A DNA stretch of 41,110 bases from Desulfovibrio desulfuricans. GTDB taxonomy: Bacteria > Desulfobacterota > Desulfovibrionia > Desulfovibrionales > Desulfovibrionaceae. Below the pieces are notes generated by a model. The model saw nothing but the letters and a program-made list of their open reading frames with translations. It was not told where the DNA came from and ran no database searches. The stretch is from assembly GCA_015062205.1 (NCBI GenBank), contig SUVB01000036.1, positions 1 to 41,110 on the forward strand, written 5' to 3'. This document shows positions 7,658 to 16,888 of this stretch, in pieces; position 1 is the first letter of the stretch; each line of letters begins with the position of its first letter. The position numbers and the translations under genes were made by a program.

Positions 7658-7686
7658 AGCTTAGTCCAAGAAAAGTCGGGAGTCCA
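7658..7686 (-). promoter_or_regulatory. Possible promoter of carD
   Basis: On the minus strand: TGGACT (7686-7681), a 17-base spacer and TAAGCT (7663-7658). The -35 is poor, as expected for a promoter that needs an activator or CarD itself. Confidence 0.35.
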
Positions 7687-7762
7687 GTTGAAAACGCGGA
7701 ATATTTGTTTCTCGCGGCGACATGCGGAACAACCGCGGGCGGCCTGTCCGCCCTGACTTGCG

Positions 7763-8359
7763 TCAGGCATGCCGGCGCGCGGCGCGGACGGCGCTTTCCA
7801 GCCCCTTGTCCGCGAAGATGAACACGATCTCCAGCGCGCGGCTCCGGGCTGCGGCGATATGTTCCGCCTCGGCGGCGTCCGGACGGCCCAGCACCCAGTT
7901 GATGACGTCGCCCTTGTGCTGCGGCCTGCCGATGCCGATGCGCAGGCGGTAAAAATCCGGAGTGCCCAGTTGTTCGGTAATGGACTTGAGCCCGTTATGC
8001 CCCGCATTGCCGCCGCCTTTTTTGAAGCGCAGTTCGCCCGGGGGAATATCCAGCTCGTCGTGCACGACCAAGAGATTGTCCGGCTTGAGCTTGTGCCAGG
8101 CCAGCAGCGGCTGCACGCATCGGCCGCTCAGGTTCATGAAGGTCAGCGGGCGTGCCGCCAGCCACCAGCCCTGCAGTTCGGGCAGGCGCACGCGCCACAG
8201 CTCGCAGGCAAACCTGCCGCCGTTGAGCTGGTCGGCATCGCCGTCGGCGCGGGCCAGATCGAGCAGGTCGGCGACAAGGTCGTAGCCGCAGTTGTGGCGG
8301 GTGCCTTCGTAGCGGGAACCGGGATTGCCGAGCCCGACGATAACGCCTTTAACATCCAT
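7763..8359 (-). CDS. pth: Peptidyl-tRNA hydrolase
   Basis: 198 residues. Frees tRNA from peptidyl-tRNA that has dropped off the ribosome. Family blocks are visible: VIVGLGNPGSRYEGTRHNCGY (6-26) with catalytic His22 and Asn11, RPLTFMNLSG, HDELDIPPG with the helper Asp, and GGGNAGHNGLKSI. ATG 8359 has GGAG nine bases upstream. Its start overlaps the stop of the upstream hydrolase gene by 11 bases, indicating one transcript. Its position after rplY fits the conserved prs-rplY-pth order. Assignment is secure. Confidence 0.97.
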   Translation of the reverse strand: MDVKGVIVGLGNPGSRYEGTRHNCGYDLVADLLDLARADGDADQLNGGRFACELWRVRLPELQGWWLAARPLTFMNLSGRCVQPLLAWHKLKPDNLLVVHDELDIPPGELRFKKGGGNAGHNGLKSITEQLGTPDFYRLRIGIGRPQHKGDVINWVLGRPDAAEAEHIAAARSRALEIVFIFADKGLESAVRAARRHA

Positions 8360-9236
8360 GCTGCGCGTCTCCGTATGCAAGCCGCAGGGGAAGGCCCGAT
8401 CCGGCGCAGACGGCGGCCGTCGTACGGGCGATGAAGCGGCAGAGCGGGGGATTCATGGCGGCCAGATGCCCGCCGCCGGGCAGCCAGACCAGCCGTTTGG
8501 ACGGCGCTTCCAGCCGCGCAAATGTGGCCTGCGTGATTTCGGGGGTGAACAGGGCGTCGTCCCGCGCGCTGAAAAAACAGAGCGGGCAGTGCAGCCGTGG
8601 AGGGACTTCCGTGCGGAACAGGCTGTCCAGAAAGGCCAGAGGGTACGTCAGGCGCATCCTGCGGCGGCTGATGACCGTACGACGCGCCCCGGCGGAAATT
8701 CTGCGCATGGAAAGGTAGAACTGCACCGGCATGGGCAGGCGCGGCAGGATGCGGGCCAGCGCGGCGACGCTGCCCGCAATGGCCTCCCGGCGCGCGGCCG
8801 GCCCGGCAAAACGGGTCAGGCTGAAGGCCTCGGGCGTCTGCGGCAGAACCCCCGTGATGGGAAAGGCCGCGGCCGCAGTTCCGGATGCGGCGGCATGGGC
8901 CAGCGTGAGTATGCCGCCCTGGCTGTGCCCGCAGACGGCAACCGTACCATAGCCTTCACGCCGCAGCCAGTTCTCGGCGTACAGACCGTCCTCCAGCAGG
9001 GTCGCAAACCGGAAGCCGACATTGTGGCGGTTCCTCCCGTGCCCCGTCAGGTGCAGGGCCGCCGTGGCCAGGCCCGCCTCACGCAGGGCGGCGAGCAGGG
9101 GGCGGTACTGGTAGGGCGAGAGCAGGGTCCCCGGGTAGAACAGCATGATCGCTGCACCGGCATTGGGCCGGAACTCCAGATACAGAGGCCGTCTTCCGGC
9201 GCGGATCTTGCGGGTGATGACCGTGTGGCTGCACAT
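8349..9236 (-). CDS. Alpha/beta hydrolase
   Basis: 295 residues from ATG 9236; a TTG at 9248 is possible but no start has a strong Shine-Dalgarno. The fold starts around ALMLFYPG-like residues 29-36. The nucleophile elbow is GHSQGG (103-108, Ser105), the acid is probably Asp226 or 227 (SARDDALF), and the histidine is His257 (LPGGGHL). The early LTGHGRN segment (63-69) suits a serine hydrolase or lysophospholipase-like enzyme. No signal peptide is evident. The gene lies between rplY and pth, where many genomes have none, and is coupled to pth by an overlap. The substrate cannot be told. Confidence 0.85.
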   Translation of the reverse strand: MCSHTVITRKIRAGRRPLYLEFRPNAGAAIMLFYPGTLLSPYQYRPLLAALREAGLATAALHLTGHGRNRHNVGFRFATLLEDGLYAENWLRREGYGTVAVCGHSQGGILTLAHAAASGTAAAAFPITGVLPQTPEAFSLTRFAGPAARREAIAGSVAALARILPRLPMPVQFYLSMRRISAGARRTVISRRRMRLTYPLAFLDSLFRTEVPPRLHCPLCFFSARDDALFTPEITQATFARLEAPSKRLVWLPGGGHLAAMNPPLCRFIARTTAAVCAGSGLPLRLAYGDAQHGC

Positions 9237-9244
9237 AGGCGGAA

Positions 9245-9275
9245 ACAATGAGGCCGGTTCCTTGCGGAACCGGCC
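9245..9275 (-). terminator. Probable terminator after rplY
   Basis: GGCCGGTTCC (9252-9261) and GGAACCGGCC (9266-9275) form a perfect 10-bp stem with a 4-base loop. On the minus strand it is followed by TCATTGTTT, a poor T-run. The stem lies 46 bases after the rplY stop, directly ahead of the hydrolase start. It may only partly stop read-through. Confidence 0.55.
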
Positions 9276-9321
9276 GGAAAGGCAGTGATGCAGCGCCCGG
9301 AAGGCGGGCGCGGGTTCCGAA

Positions 9322-9948
9322 CTACTCCGCAGCGGCGGCCGTATCGGCTGCAGCCTCTTCCCCTTCGCCTTCGGGGGCGTCGTCGGTCTTGGTCAGCACG
9401 CTGACCAGGGCGAAGTTCTGATCAAAGACGGCCTTGACGTTCTCGGGCAGCTTGAGGTCAGCCACGCCGACGGTGTCGTTGATGTTCATGTCGGTCACAT
9501 CAACCGTGACCTTCTTGGGCATATCCAGGGGCTTGCTGGTGAGGCGCACGAATTCGCGGTAGGTTTCCATCACGCCGCCCTGCTTCACGCCGCGCGCGAC
9601 GCCGGTGAACTCCAGAGGCACTTCCACGGTGACGGGCTTGTTCAGGTCCACGCCGTAGAAATCAATATGCGTGAAGGCCTTCTTGTAGGGGTGGTACTGC
9701 ACCTGCCAGATGAGCACGGGATGGACGCTTTTTTTGCCGTTGTCGTCAATCTCGAGATTGAACACGCTGGTGCGGCCCATTTCTTCATAGATTTTTTCCA
9801 GCGGCAGGGCGGGGGCCTGCACGGCGATGTTCTCCCCCTCGCTGGTGTAGAACACGCCGGGGATCAGCTTCTGCACGCGGAGCCGGCCGCTGGGGCCCTT
9901 GCCGCAACCTTCGCGTTTCTGTACGCTCAATGTCTTTTCAATATTCAT
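9322..9948 (-). CDS. rplY: 50S ribosomal protein L25/general stress protein Ctc
   Basis: 208 residues, the long (Ctc/TL5) form. The N-terminal L25 domain binds 5S rRNA (1-92: REGCGKGPSGRLR ... HIDFYGVDL). The C-terminal beta domain spans about 95-185. An acidic, Ala/Glu-rich tail closes it (GEGEEAAADTAAAAE). ATG 9948 is preceded by GGAGCAGGAC. It sits directly downstream of prs, the usual neighbour. Assignment is secure. Confidence 0.97.
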   Translation of the reverse strand: MNIEKTLSVQKREGCGKGPSGRLRVQKLIPGVFYTSEGENIAVQAPALPLEKIYEEMGRTSVFNLEIDDNGKKSVHPVLIWQVQYHPYKKAFTHIDFYGVDLNKPVTVEVPLEFTGVARGVKQGGVMETYREFVRLTSKPLDMPKKVTVDVTDMNINDTVGVADLKLPENVKAVFDQNFALVSVLTKTDDAPEGEGEEAAADTAAAAE

Positions 9949-9996
9949 GTCCTGCTCCTTGACTTGCCGCCGCCTGAAACGTGCGGAAAATTTCTG

Positions 9997-10944
9997 CTAC
10001 ACAAACAACACGCTGACCGACGAGCCGGTATGAATGTTGTGTATGGTCTTGCCCAGAAGGGCAGCCACGGAAACAACCTGCAGCTTGGGGCAGCGTTCAA
10101 GCTTGTCGCCAAGGGGGATGGTATCCGTGACAAATACCTGTGAAAGCGCTTCCGTGCTGTTGATGCGGTCAATGGCCGGGCCGGAGAGCACGGCGTGGCT
10201 GGCGCAGGCCACAATCTTGGTGGCGCCGTTTTTCAGAAGCACTTCCGCGCCGGCGCACAGCGTGCCGGCCGTGTCGATCATGTCGTCCACAATGATGGCC
10301 AGACGCCCCTTGACGTCGCCGATGACGTGCATGGCCTGCGCCTGATTGGGCTTGTCGCGCCGTTTGTCCACAATGGCCAGGGGCGCGTTGAGGCGCTTGG
10401 CGTAGGAGCGGGCCCGCTCCACGCCGCCGGCGTCGGGCGACACGATGACCATGTTGTCCTCGTGCAGTTGCCGCAGGGCTTCCAGCATGACGGGCACGGC
10501 AAAAAGATTGTCCACCGGGCAGTCGAAATAGCCCTGAATCTGCCCCGCGTGCAGGTCAATGGTGACCACGCGTTCCGCCCCGGCCACGCTGATGAAGTCG
10601 GCCACCATCTTGGCGCTGATGGGCGCGCGCGGGCTGACCTTCCTGTCTTGTCGGGCATAGCCGTAATAGGGAATGACGGCGGTAATGCGGGCCGCGCTGG
10701 CGCGCTTGAGGGCGTCCAGCATGAGGCAGAGCTGCACCAGATTGCGGTTGACCGCCGGCGGACAGGTGGGCTGCACCACAAACACGTCGTCACCGCGCAC
10801 ATTGTCGCCGATTTCGATGCGCAACTCGCCGTCGCTGAATGTGGTGGCCAGCGTGGGCGTGAGCTGACAGCCCAGGTGATTGCAGATTGCCTTGGCCAGT
10901 TCCGGATTGGAAGATCCGGTGACGATCTTCAGATCACTGTACAT
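9997..10944 (-). CDS. prs: Ribose-phosphate pyrophosphokinase
   Basis: 315 residues, standard length. Makes PRPP from ribose 5-phosphate and ATP for nucleotide, histidine and tryptophan synthesis. The start MYSDLKIVTGSSNPELA at 10944 has AGGACGCTTC ahead. Family signatures include GDNVRGDDVFVVQPT, the flexible-loop PYYGYARQDRK, DLHAGQIQGYFDCPVDN, and the PRPP-binding IIVDDMIDTAGTLC. The gene follows tRNA-Gln and precedes rplY. The 139-base gap to the tRNA holds no gene. Assignment is secure. Confidence 0.97.
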   Translation of the reverse strand: MYSDLKIVTGSSNPELAKAICNHLGCQLTPTLATTFSDGELRIEIGDNVRGDDVFVVQPTCPPAVNRNLVQLCLMLDALKRASAARITAVIPYYGYARQDRKVSPRAPISAKMVADFISVAGAERVVTIDLHAGQIQGYFDCPVDNLFAVPVMLEALRQLHEDNMVIVSPDAGGVERARSYAKRLNAPLAIVDKRRDKPNQAQAMHVIGDVKGRLAIIVDDMIDTAGTLCAGAEVLLKNGATKIVACASHAVLSGPAIDRINSTEALSQVFVTDTIPLGDKLERCPKLQVVSVAALLGKTIHNIHTGSSVSVLFV

Positions 10945-11083
10945 GAAGCGTCCTGCCTTGCGCGCCGAAATGCACGTGCGGTTATGTTTCCGCCGCCGGA
11001 AGATGGGCGACGCCGCGCTTCCCCGCCGTCGGGCCTGCCGCCGAAAAGCGCTCCCTGACGCCACGGCGCGCAGGGGCATGCGG

Positions 11084-11158
11084 TGGCTGGGATGGAAGGG
11101 TTCGAACCTTCGAATGACGGAGCCAAAACCCGTTGCCTTACCACTTGGCTACATCCCA
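11084..11158 (-). tRNA. tRNA-Gln (anticodon TTG)
   Basis: Read on the minus strand, the acceptor TGGGATG pairs with CATCCCA, followed by discriminator G and an encoded CCA. The D arm is GCC...GGC. The anticodon loop TTTTGGC gives TTG. The T arm is GAAGG-TTCGAAC-CCTTC. It begins only 5 bases after the ispE stop and is followed by prs, so it is likely cut from a messenger-like transcript. Confidence 0.96.
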
Positions 11159-11163
11159 GTACG

Positions 11164-12036
11164 TCACAGCGCATGCGTGTAAACACGCCGGTTCTCTCTC
11201 TGCAGAGCCCTTGCCGCCGCGCATGCCGCTGCGCCGTCTTCAGGCGCGAACAGCGCGACAATGGCGGAGCCGCTGCCGCTCATGGCGGCGGCTGCGGCCC
11301 CGAGGCGCAACAACTCCGCCTTGATGGCGGCAAGTTGCGGATGCCGGGAAAAGACGACGGCCTCAAGGTCGTTGTGCAGATCGGGCATGGACCGCGCCGT
11401 GGAGAGAAAAGTTCCATTAGCCTTGACATCGGACTTTGTCAAGACATTTCGGCCGCCCGCAGCTGCGGCGGGGGTCGCGTCATAGGCCGCATAGGCCTGC
11501 GGGGTGGAAGAATGGACGGGAGGGCAGACCAGCACAAGATGCGCGCCCGCCGGCAGCGCGGCGTCCGCCGGTTCAAGAATGTCGCCGATGCCGCGCACGC
11601 GGCAGGGCGACGCCTGGAGAAAGAAGGGAGTGTCCGCGCCCGCGCGCAGGGCGACAGCGGAGAGCGCCGCCGCGTCGAGCGGGCGGGCAAGGCGTTTGTT
11701 CAGCGCGCGCAGCAGGGCCGCCGCGTCGCTGCTGCCGCCGCCCAGGCCCGCGCCGGAAGGAATCCCCTTGTGCAGCGCGACCTCCACGCCGGGGAGGTCC
11801 CCGGCGGCATCGGCCAGGGCTGCATAGGCCATTGTCAGCGTGTTCCTGCGCGGGTCCACCTCGGGCGCGTCGCAGCGCACGGTAAGCCCCGGCCCTGCGC
11901 CGGGGCGCAGTTCCAGCGTGTCGTGCGGCTCGGACAGCGGCCAGAACAGGGAATCCAGTTCATGGTACCCGTCCGCGCGTCTGCCCGTGATGCGCAGGCC
12001 GAGATTGACCTTGCAGCCGGCGATGATGGTGTCCAT
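11164..12036 (-). CDS. ispE: 4-diphosphocytidyl-2-C-methyl-D-erythritol kinase
   Basis: 290 residues. An ATP-dependent kinase of the non-mevalonate (MEP) isoprenoid pathway and member of the GHMP family. The start MDTIIAGCKVNLGLRI carries the catalytic Lys9. The ATP motif GIPSGAGLGGGSSDAA lies at 91-106, and GADTPFFL with the catalytic Asp135 follows. The C-terminal GHMP motif MSGSGSAIVALF is present. ATG 12036 has GGGAGGA ahead. Its place between hslV and tRNA-Gln/prs matches the lolB-ispE-tRNA-prs order. Assignment is secure. Confidence 0.96.
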   Translation of the reverse strand: MDTIIAGCKVNLGLRITGRRADGYHELDSLFWPLSEPHDTLELRPGAGPGLTVRCDAPEVDPRRNTLTMAYAALADAAGDLPGVEVALHKGIPSGAGLGGGSSDAAALLRALNKRLARPLDAAALSAVALRAGADTPFFLQASPCRVRGIGDILEPADAALPAGAHLVLVCPPVHSSTPQAYAAYDATPAAAAGGRNVLTKSDVKANGTFLSTARSMPDLHNDLEAVVFSRHPQLAAIKAELLRLGAAAAAMSGSGSAIVALFAPEDGAAACAAARALQRENRRVYTHAL

Positions 12037-12078
12037 GCGGCGTGTCCTCCCTTGGGCGGGGGGTGCCCCGGCGCGCTC

Positions 12079-12612
12079 CTACAGGGTCTCCAGCGTGAGA
12101 TGATCGTTGGTGTAGACGCAGATTTCGGCGGCGATGCGCATGGCTTCGCGGGCGATGGTTTCGGCGTCCATGTCGCTGTGGCGGGCCAGCGCCCGCGCCG
12201 CCGCCAGCGCGTAGGGGCCGCCGCTGCCGATGGCCGCCACGGCGTCGTCCGGCTCAATGACGTCGCCCGTGCCCGAAAGCAGGAGGATGTGCTCCTTGTC
12301 CGCCAGCAGCAGCATGGCTTCCAGCTTGCGCAGATACTTGTCCTTGCGCCATTCCTTGGTCATTTCCACGGCGGCGCGCACGAGGTTGCCCCGCAGTTCC
12401 TTGAGCCTGGCCTCAAACAGTTCAAACAGCGTGAAGGCGTCGGCCGTGGCGCCGGCGAAACCCGCCAGAATGCGGCCCTCATACAGGCGGCGCACTTTCT
12501 GCGCTCCGTGCTTCATGATCATGTTCTGGCCCAGGGTCACCTGCCCGTCCCCCGCCAGGGCCACCCGGCCGTTCTTGCGCACGGCCAGAATGGTGGTGGC
12601 GTGCGTGGGCAT
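12079..12612 (-). CDS. hslV: ATP-dependent protease proteolytic subunit HslV (ClpQ)
   Basis: 177 residues. The peptidase core of the HslUV (ClpYQ) protease, with an N-terminal threonine nucleophile. The start reads [18 protein letters not shown], so a short prosegment must be cleaved to expose the Thr of TTILAV. The family blocks [27 protein letters not shown] and [16 protein letters not shown] follow. ATG 12612 shares bases with the stop of the upstream protease (TGATG), which favours it. An in-frame ATG at 12627 with AAGGA close ahead would add five residues. The ATPase partner hslU is not adjacent. Confidence 0.95.
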   Translation of the reverse strand: MPTHATTILAVRKNGRVALAGDGQVTLGQNMIMKHGAQKVRRLYEGRILAGFAGATADAFTLFELFEARLKELRGNLVRAAVEMTKEWRKDKYLRKLEAMLLLADKEHILLLSGTGDVIEPDDAVAAIGSGGPYALAAARALARHSDMDAETIAREAMRIAAEICVYTNDHLTLETL

Positions 12613-14024
12613 CAGTTCTTGTCCCATATTTCCTTGCGCTCCTTGTAGGCCGTTTCCAGCCGCTGGAAAGCGCGCCTGTCGCCGGCGCGCCCGGCAAGGG
12701 CCTTGGCCTGGTTGAAATGGCGCTCGGCCTGCTTTCTGTTGTTGGAGTACAGCGCGCCGTAGGTCATGTGTATGTAGGCGTTGAGCGTGTCGCCCGCCTT
12801 GCCGAGGGAGCGGGCGTAGGCCTCATGCACTTCGGCGTCTTCGGGCACATGGCGCAGCACTTCCTTGTAATAGCGGGGCGCCTGCCCCTGCCTGCCGGTT
12901 TCGTCCAGCATGCGGGCATAGAAAAAGGCGGCCATATAGTCGCGCGCATCGCGCCGCATGGCCTCAAGCAGCAGCCCCTCGGCGCGGCTCATGTCGCCCT
13001 TGCGGTAGTGAAAGATGCCCGCCTCGCGCAACACCAGCGGATCTGCCGGCGCTGCGGCCAGGGCTTCGTCAAAGGCCTTGGTCGCTTCGTTGACGCGGTT
13101 AAGCCGGGCCAGCACCATGCCGCGTCCCATGAGGGACAGCGCATCCTTGCGGGAAAAGCGCTGCAGCGCGGCCTGGCTGTCGCCGTAGCGGGCCCAGAGC
13201 AGCGTCTGCACGCGGATGAACTGCGTATTGTCCTGCCTGCGGTCCAGCACGGCCTTGCCCATGCCCTGAATGCGGGCCGTCAGGCCGTTGATGCGGTCGC
13301 CGATGGCGGGGTGGGTGGAAAGATAGGTAGGCACGCTGGTGCCGCTCATCCAGCTTTTCTGGCGCAGCACCTTGAAGCCGCCCACCATGCCCATGGGCGG
13401 GTAGCCGGAGGCCGTCAGATACTGCAGGCCTATCTGGTCGGCTTCCGTTTCGTCCATGCGGCTGTAGTTGAGCATGGCCGACTGCCCGGCCCCGATGGCC
13501 CCCGCCGCGATGGCGCCGCCGCCGGAGCCGCCCGCCGCCACGCCCGCAATGGCCAGCAGCAGTGAGCCCAGCGTGACGTACTGGGCGCGTTCCAGTCGCG
13601 AGGCCACATGGCGCTGCGTGACATGGGCCAGCTCGTGGGCCAGCACGCCCGCCAGCTCTTCCTCTCTGTTCAGGTTCATGATCAGGCCGGTGAAGACGTA
13701 GACGTAGCCGCCGGGCACGGCAAAGGCGTTCAGCGAGTTGTGCAGGATGACCGCAGCCTTGAATTCGAAGGGCTGGGGCGGGGCGGCCTTGACAAGGCGC
13801 TGCAGGATCCGCGTAACGTACTGGCGCACTTCGGGATCGTCCACAATGCCCATGTTGGAGCGGATCATGACGTCGAACTTGCGCCCCATCTCCTTTTCGT
13901 CCTTGATGGTGACGCCGCCGAACAGGAATGCCCGCGCCGCAGGCGGCGCGACAAGCTGCGCAGCCAGAAAGAGTGGCAGGAGCAGCAGCGCCGCAACGCG
14001 GCGCAAGCGGGAATGAAGCGGCAT
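12612..14024 (-). CDS. BepA-like periplasmic M48 metalloprotease with TPR repeats
   Basis: 470 residues. A signal peptide (1-32, cut after ARA) sends it to the periplasm. The M48 protease domain carries the zinc motif HELAH (130-134) and the third ligand Glu192 in DETEAD. Residues about 270-450 are TPR helices. This is the layout of BepA/YfgC, which helps LPS-assembly and outer-membrane proteins fold and degrades misfolded ones. ATG 14024 has GGAGG at a good distance. Its stop overlaps the start of hslV. The neighbouring LolB-like and TPR lipoproteins suggest an envelope-maintenance block. Confidence 0.92.
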   Translation of the reverse strand: MPLHSRLRRVAALLLLPLFLAAQLVAPPAARAFLFGGVTIKDEKEMGRKFDVMIRSNMGIVDDPEVRQYVTRILQRLVKAAPPQPFEFKAAVILHNSLNAFAVPGGYVYVFTGLIMNLNREEELAGVLAHELAHVTQRHVASRLERAQYVTLGSLLLAIAGVAAGGSGGGAIAAGAIGAGQSAMLNYSRMDETEADQIGLQYLTASGYPPMGMVGGFKVLRQKSWMSGTSVPTYLSTHPAIGDRINGLTARIQGMGKAVLDRRQDNTQFIRVQTLLWARYGDSQAALQRFSRKDALSLMGRGMVLARLNRVNEATKAFDEALAAAPADPLVLREAGIFHYRKGDMSRAEGLLLEAMRRDARDYMAAFFYARMLDETGRQGQAPRYYKEVLRHVPEDAEVHEAYARSLGKAGDTLNAYIHMTYGALYSNNRKQAERHFNQAKALAGRAGDRRAFQRLETAYKERKEIWDKN

Positions 14025-14107
14025 AAATCCTCCGGCGAGGCAAAAAGGACAAGGGCGGCAGTGCGCGCGCCGTTTGCAGCGAGCTCTGCCCGGACGGACG
14101 GGGGGCG

Positions 14108-15559
14108 CTATTCCAGGTCCCAGGTCTGGCCCTCCGGCGTGTCGCGCACACAGACGCCGAGAGCCGCAAGTTCCTGCCGCAGGGCGTCAGAACGGGGAAA
14201 ATCCCTGGCGGCGCGGGCCTGCGCGCGCTCGCCCAGCAGGCCGTTCACGCGGGACATGTCCAGCTTGCGGCGCTCCGCGCGCCGGGCGCGCAGTTCTTCC
14301 AGAAAGGCCTGCGGGTCGCGGCCAAACAGGCCGAGACGCTCATGCCACTCCCGGGCGCGCTCCAGGAAGGACGCCAGCACGTCACGGCAGCCCTCGCCGG
14401 CGCGCAGGCCCTTGTCTTCCAGCAGGCGGTTCACCAGCCGCACCTGGGCGAAAATCTGCCCAAGGGCCTGGGCCGTGTTGATATCGTCGTTCATGGCCTC
14501 GTCGAAGGCCTGGGGCAAGCCCTCCCATTCCTTGCGCAGGTCCGGGGGCAGGGCGGTCCTTTTCCAGTTTTCGCGGCCGAGGGCCTTGCGGGCCTCGAGC
14601 AGGGCCGCGTACACGCGCTGCTGGCCCTTTTCGGCCTCGTCCATGCCCTCCCATGTGAAATCAATGGGGCTGCGGTAGTGCTTGCCCAGCAGGAAGAAGC
14701 GCAGCGTCTCGGGGAGATAGCCTTCCAGAATGTCGCGGATGGTCTTGAAGTTGCCCAGCGATTTGGACATCTTTTCCGCATTGACCTGCACAAAGCCGTT
14801 GTGCACCCAGTAGCGGGCCAGGGTGCAGCCGCAGGCGGCCTCACTCTGGGCGATTTCATTTTCGTGATGGGGGAAGATGAGGTCCTGACCGCCGCCGTGA
14901 ATGTCCAAAGGCAAATAGGGGCGGCTCATGGCCGAGCACTCGATATGCCATCCGGGCCGCCCCTTGCCCCAAGGGCTTTCCCAGAAGGGCTCGCCGGGTT
15001 TGGCGGCCTTCCACAGGGCGAAATCCAGGGGGTCTTCCTTTTCCTCGCCGGGGGCCACGCGCGCGCCGGCCATCATTTCGTCCAGGCTGCGCCCGGCCAG
15101 TTTTCCATAGGGCGCGTATGCGCGCACGCGGAAATACACGTCGCCGGAGGGGGTGGCGTAGGCCTTGCGCGCCTCAATCAGCCGGGCGCACATATCCTGT
15201 ATCTGCGGAATGTACTCCGTGGCCCGCGGCTCCTCGTCGGCGCGGAGTACGCCCAGACGGTCCATATCCTCATGGAAGGCGTCAATATAGGTTTGGGCAA
15301 CCTCGCGCCAGTCGCGGTTTTCCCTGTTGGCGCGGTTGATGATTTTGTCGTCCACGTCGGTGAAATTGCGCACGAAGCGCACTTCAAGCCCCAGATGGCG
15401 CAGTTGGCGCGCCAGCACGTCAAACACCAGGGCGGAACGGGCGTGGCCGATATGGCAGAGGTCATAGGCCGTGATGCCGCAGACATACATGGTGGCCTTG
15501 CCCTCGCGGGCAGGCGTGAATGTTTCCTTTTTCCGGCCCAGCGTATTGAAAATCTGCAT
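14108..15559 (-). CDS. cysS: Cysteine--tRNA ligase
   Basis: 483 residues. A class I synthetase that charges tRNA-Cys. HIGH motif HIGH at 36-39 (LCHIGHARS), KMSKS at 263-267. Zinc ligands are Cys27, Cys208 and the HHENE segment at 231-235. The start [14 protein letters not shown] at 15559 has AAGGGATTCT ahead; a TTG at 15574 is less likely. The DALR-type tail ends around 480, without extra domains. The gene follows rpiB by 37 bases. Assignment is secure. Confidence 0.97.
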   Translation of the reverse strand: MQIFNTLGRKKETFTPAREGKATMYVCGITAYDLCHIGHARSALVFDVLARQLRHLGLEVRFVRNFTDVDDKIINRANRENRDWREVAQTYIDAFHEDMDRLGVLRADEEPRATEYIPQIQDMCARLIEARKAYATPSGDVYFRVRAYAPYGKLAGRSLDEMMAGARVAPGEEKEDPLDFALWKAAKPGEPFWESPWGKGRPGWHIECSAMSRPYLPLDIHGGGQDLIFPHHENEIAQSEAACGCTLARYWVHNGFVQVNAEKMSKSLGNFKTIRDILEGYLPETLRFFLLGKHYRSPIDFTWEGMDEAEKGQQRVYAALLEARKALGRENWKRTALPPDLRKEWEGLPQAFDEAMNDDINTAQALGQIFAQVRLVNRLLEDKGLRAGEGCRDVLASFLERAREWHERLGLFGRDPQAFLEELRARRAERRKLDMSRVNGLLGERAQARAARDFPRSDALRQELAALGVCVRDTPEGQTWDLE

Positions 15560-15596
15560 GAGAATCCCTTGCAAGCGTTGCGGTGTGAGACCGGGG

Positions 15597-16031
15597 TCAG
15601 CCCGGCAGGTTCAGCATGTCGATGCGGCGCTGGTGCCTGCCGCCTTCAAACGTTCCGGCGAGGAAAGCCTCCGCAATGGCCTGCGCCAGCTCGAAGCCGA
15701 TGATGCGCGCCCCGAGGCAGAGCACATTGGCGTCATTGTGCCGCCGCGCCATGACGGCCTGCAGTTCCGTGTTGCAAAGGGCCGCGCGGATGCCGGGATG
15801 GCGGTTGGCCGCCATGGACATGCCGATGCCCGTGCCGCAGATGAGGATGCCGAGGCTGCCCTCCCGCTCCACGGCTTCGCAAAGCTTGTGCGCGAAGACG
15901 GGGTAGTCGCAGCTTTCGGCCGTGTGCGTGCCTTCGTCTTCCACGGCAAAGCCCCTGTCGGCAAGGAGGCGGGCCAGATGTGACTTCAGGGCAAGGCCGG
16001 CATGATCCGAGGCCAGATGGATGCAGCGCAT
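15597..16031 (-). CDS. rpiB: Ribose-5-phosphate isomerase B
   Basis: 144 residues of the RpiB/LacAB family. Interconverts ribose 5-phosphate and ribulose 5-phosphate. The start MRCIHLASDHAGLALK carries the phosphate-binding Asp9-His10. The active-site Cys65 lies in LICGTGIGMSMAANR. ATG 16031 has AAAAGGAGATT ahead. It may supply ribose 5-phosphate for the Prs reaction encoded in the same block. Some RpiB-like proteins act on other sugars; the Cys and GTGIGMS motif fit true RpiB. Confidence 0.94.
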   Translation of the reverse strand: MRCIHLASDHAGLALKSHLARLLADRGFAVEDEGTHTAESCDYPVFAHKLCEAVEREGSLGILICGTGIGMSMAANRHPGIRAALCNTELQAVMARRHNDANVLCLGARIIGFELAQAIAEAFLAGTFEGGRHQRRIDMLNLPG

Positions 16032-16108
16032 GGAATCTCCTTTTGCAGTGCATATGCCGCGCTGCGGCACAGTTTTTCTCCGCGTCGGGCGACAGGCCGC
16101 CGCCCGCC

Positions 16109-16888
16109 TCACTGTTGCTTGAATTTGGAGAGCGGCAGCAGCGGGGCGGTTTCAGGGACGGACAGGGCAAGCTGCTCCCTGGAGAAGGGCTTGGCGGGCT
16201 TTTCCCGCTCCTTGACGAGCACAACGGCGCGCTTGCCGTTGCTGTGCGTAAGGTTCAGACGGCGCGGCAGGGGCGCGCCGTCATCAGTATAAAGGATTTC
16301 CATGGTCCACCCCTTGCCGTTGGCGTGTTCCCGCCAGGCCACGGGCAGGCCTTGCCCGTTGAGCGTCACGCTGCCGCCGGGCCGGCCTTCCATGTCGTAC
16401 CGGGCCGTGCCGTCGGCATTGAGTGCGGCGGCGACATGTCTGCCGCCGAGGGCTTCGGCGTAGCGCCCGTTGAGCAGGTCGGCCAGCTGTTCAAGATTGA
16501 AGGGCACGGGCACGCCGACCTGCAGAAGGGGCTTGTTGGCGCCCTGGTGAAAATAGGCCTTGTTGTCACCAGGGCTGTAGACAAGAAAATGCTGCCCGTC
16601 TTCAAGGATTTTGGCCACCACGGCGCCCACGCCGGCCATGACGTCAAGCCGCAGTTCCCTGCTGCTGTTGCCCCAGAAAACGGCGGTGACGCGCCGCGTG
16701 TCGCCCTCCGTGCCAAAGCGCAGGCTCATCTGCAGGCGGTAGGGGGCCGGGGCCGCAGTCCGTGCCGCGTAGCGCTGCCAGCGGGCGTCAAGCTCCGCCT
16801 GCTGTTCCGGGAGGGGCTGCACGGCGGGCTGTTTGGCGCAGGCGCAGAGCAGGATCATGCCGAGGAGGAGAAGGCAGTTTTTCTTCAT
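16109..16888 (-). CDS. LolB-like outer-membrane lipoprotein
   Basis: 259 residues. A lipoprotein signal sequence, MKKNCLLLLGMILLCAC, gives a lipidated Cys17. The body resembles the LolA/LolB half-barrel (DUF4292-like): LQMSLRFGTEGDTRRVTAVFWGN, then LRLDVMAGVGAVVAKILEDG and LVYSPGDNKAYFHQG. Sequence similarity to LolB is low, but the gene lies between a TPR lipoprotein and, further on, ispE, where gammaproteobacteria have lolB. LolB takes lipoproteins from LolA and inserts them into the outer membrane. The start overlaps the end of the TPR gene by four bases. Confidence 0.75.
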   Translation of the reverse strand: MKKNCLLLLGMILLCACAKQPAVQPLPEQQAELDARWQRYAARTAAPAPYRLQMSLRFGTEGDTRRVTAVFWGNSSRELRLDVMAGVGAVVAKILEDGQHFLVYSPGDNKAYFHQGANKPLLQVGVPVPFNLEQLADLLNGRYAEALGGRHVAAALNADGTARYDMEGRPGGSVTLNGQGLPVAWREHANGKGWTMEILYTDDGAPLPRRLNLTHSNGKRAVVLVKEREKPAKPFSREQLALSVPETAPLLPLSKFKQQ

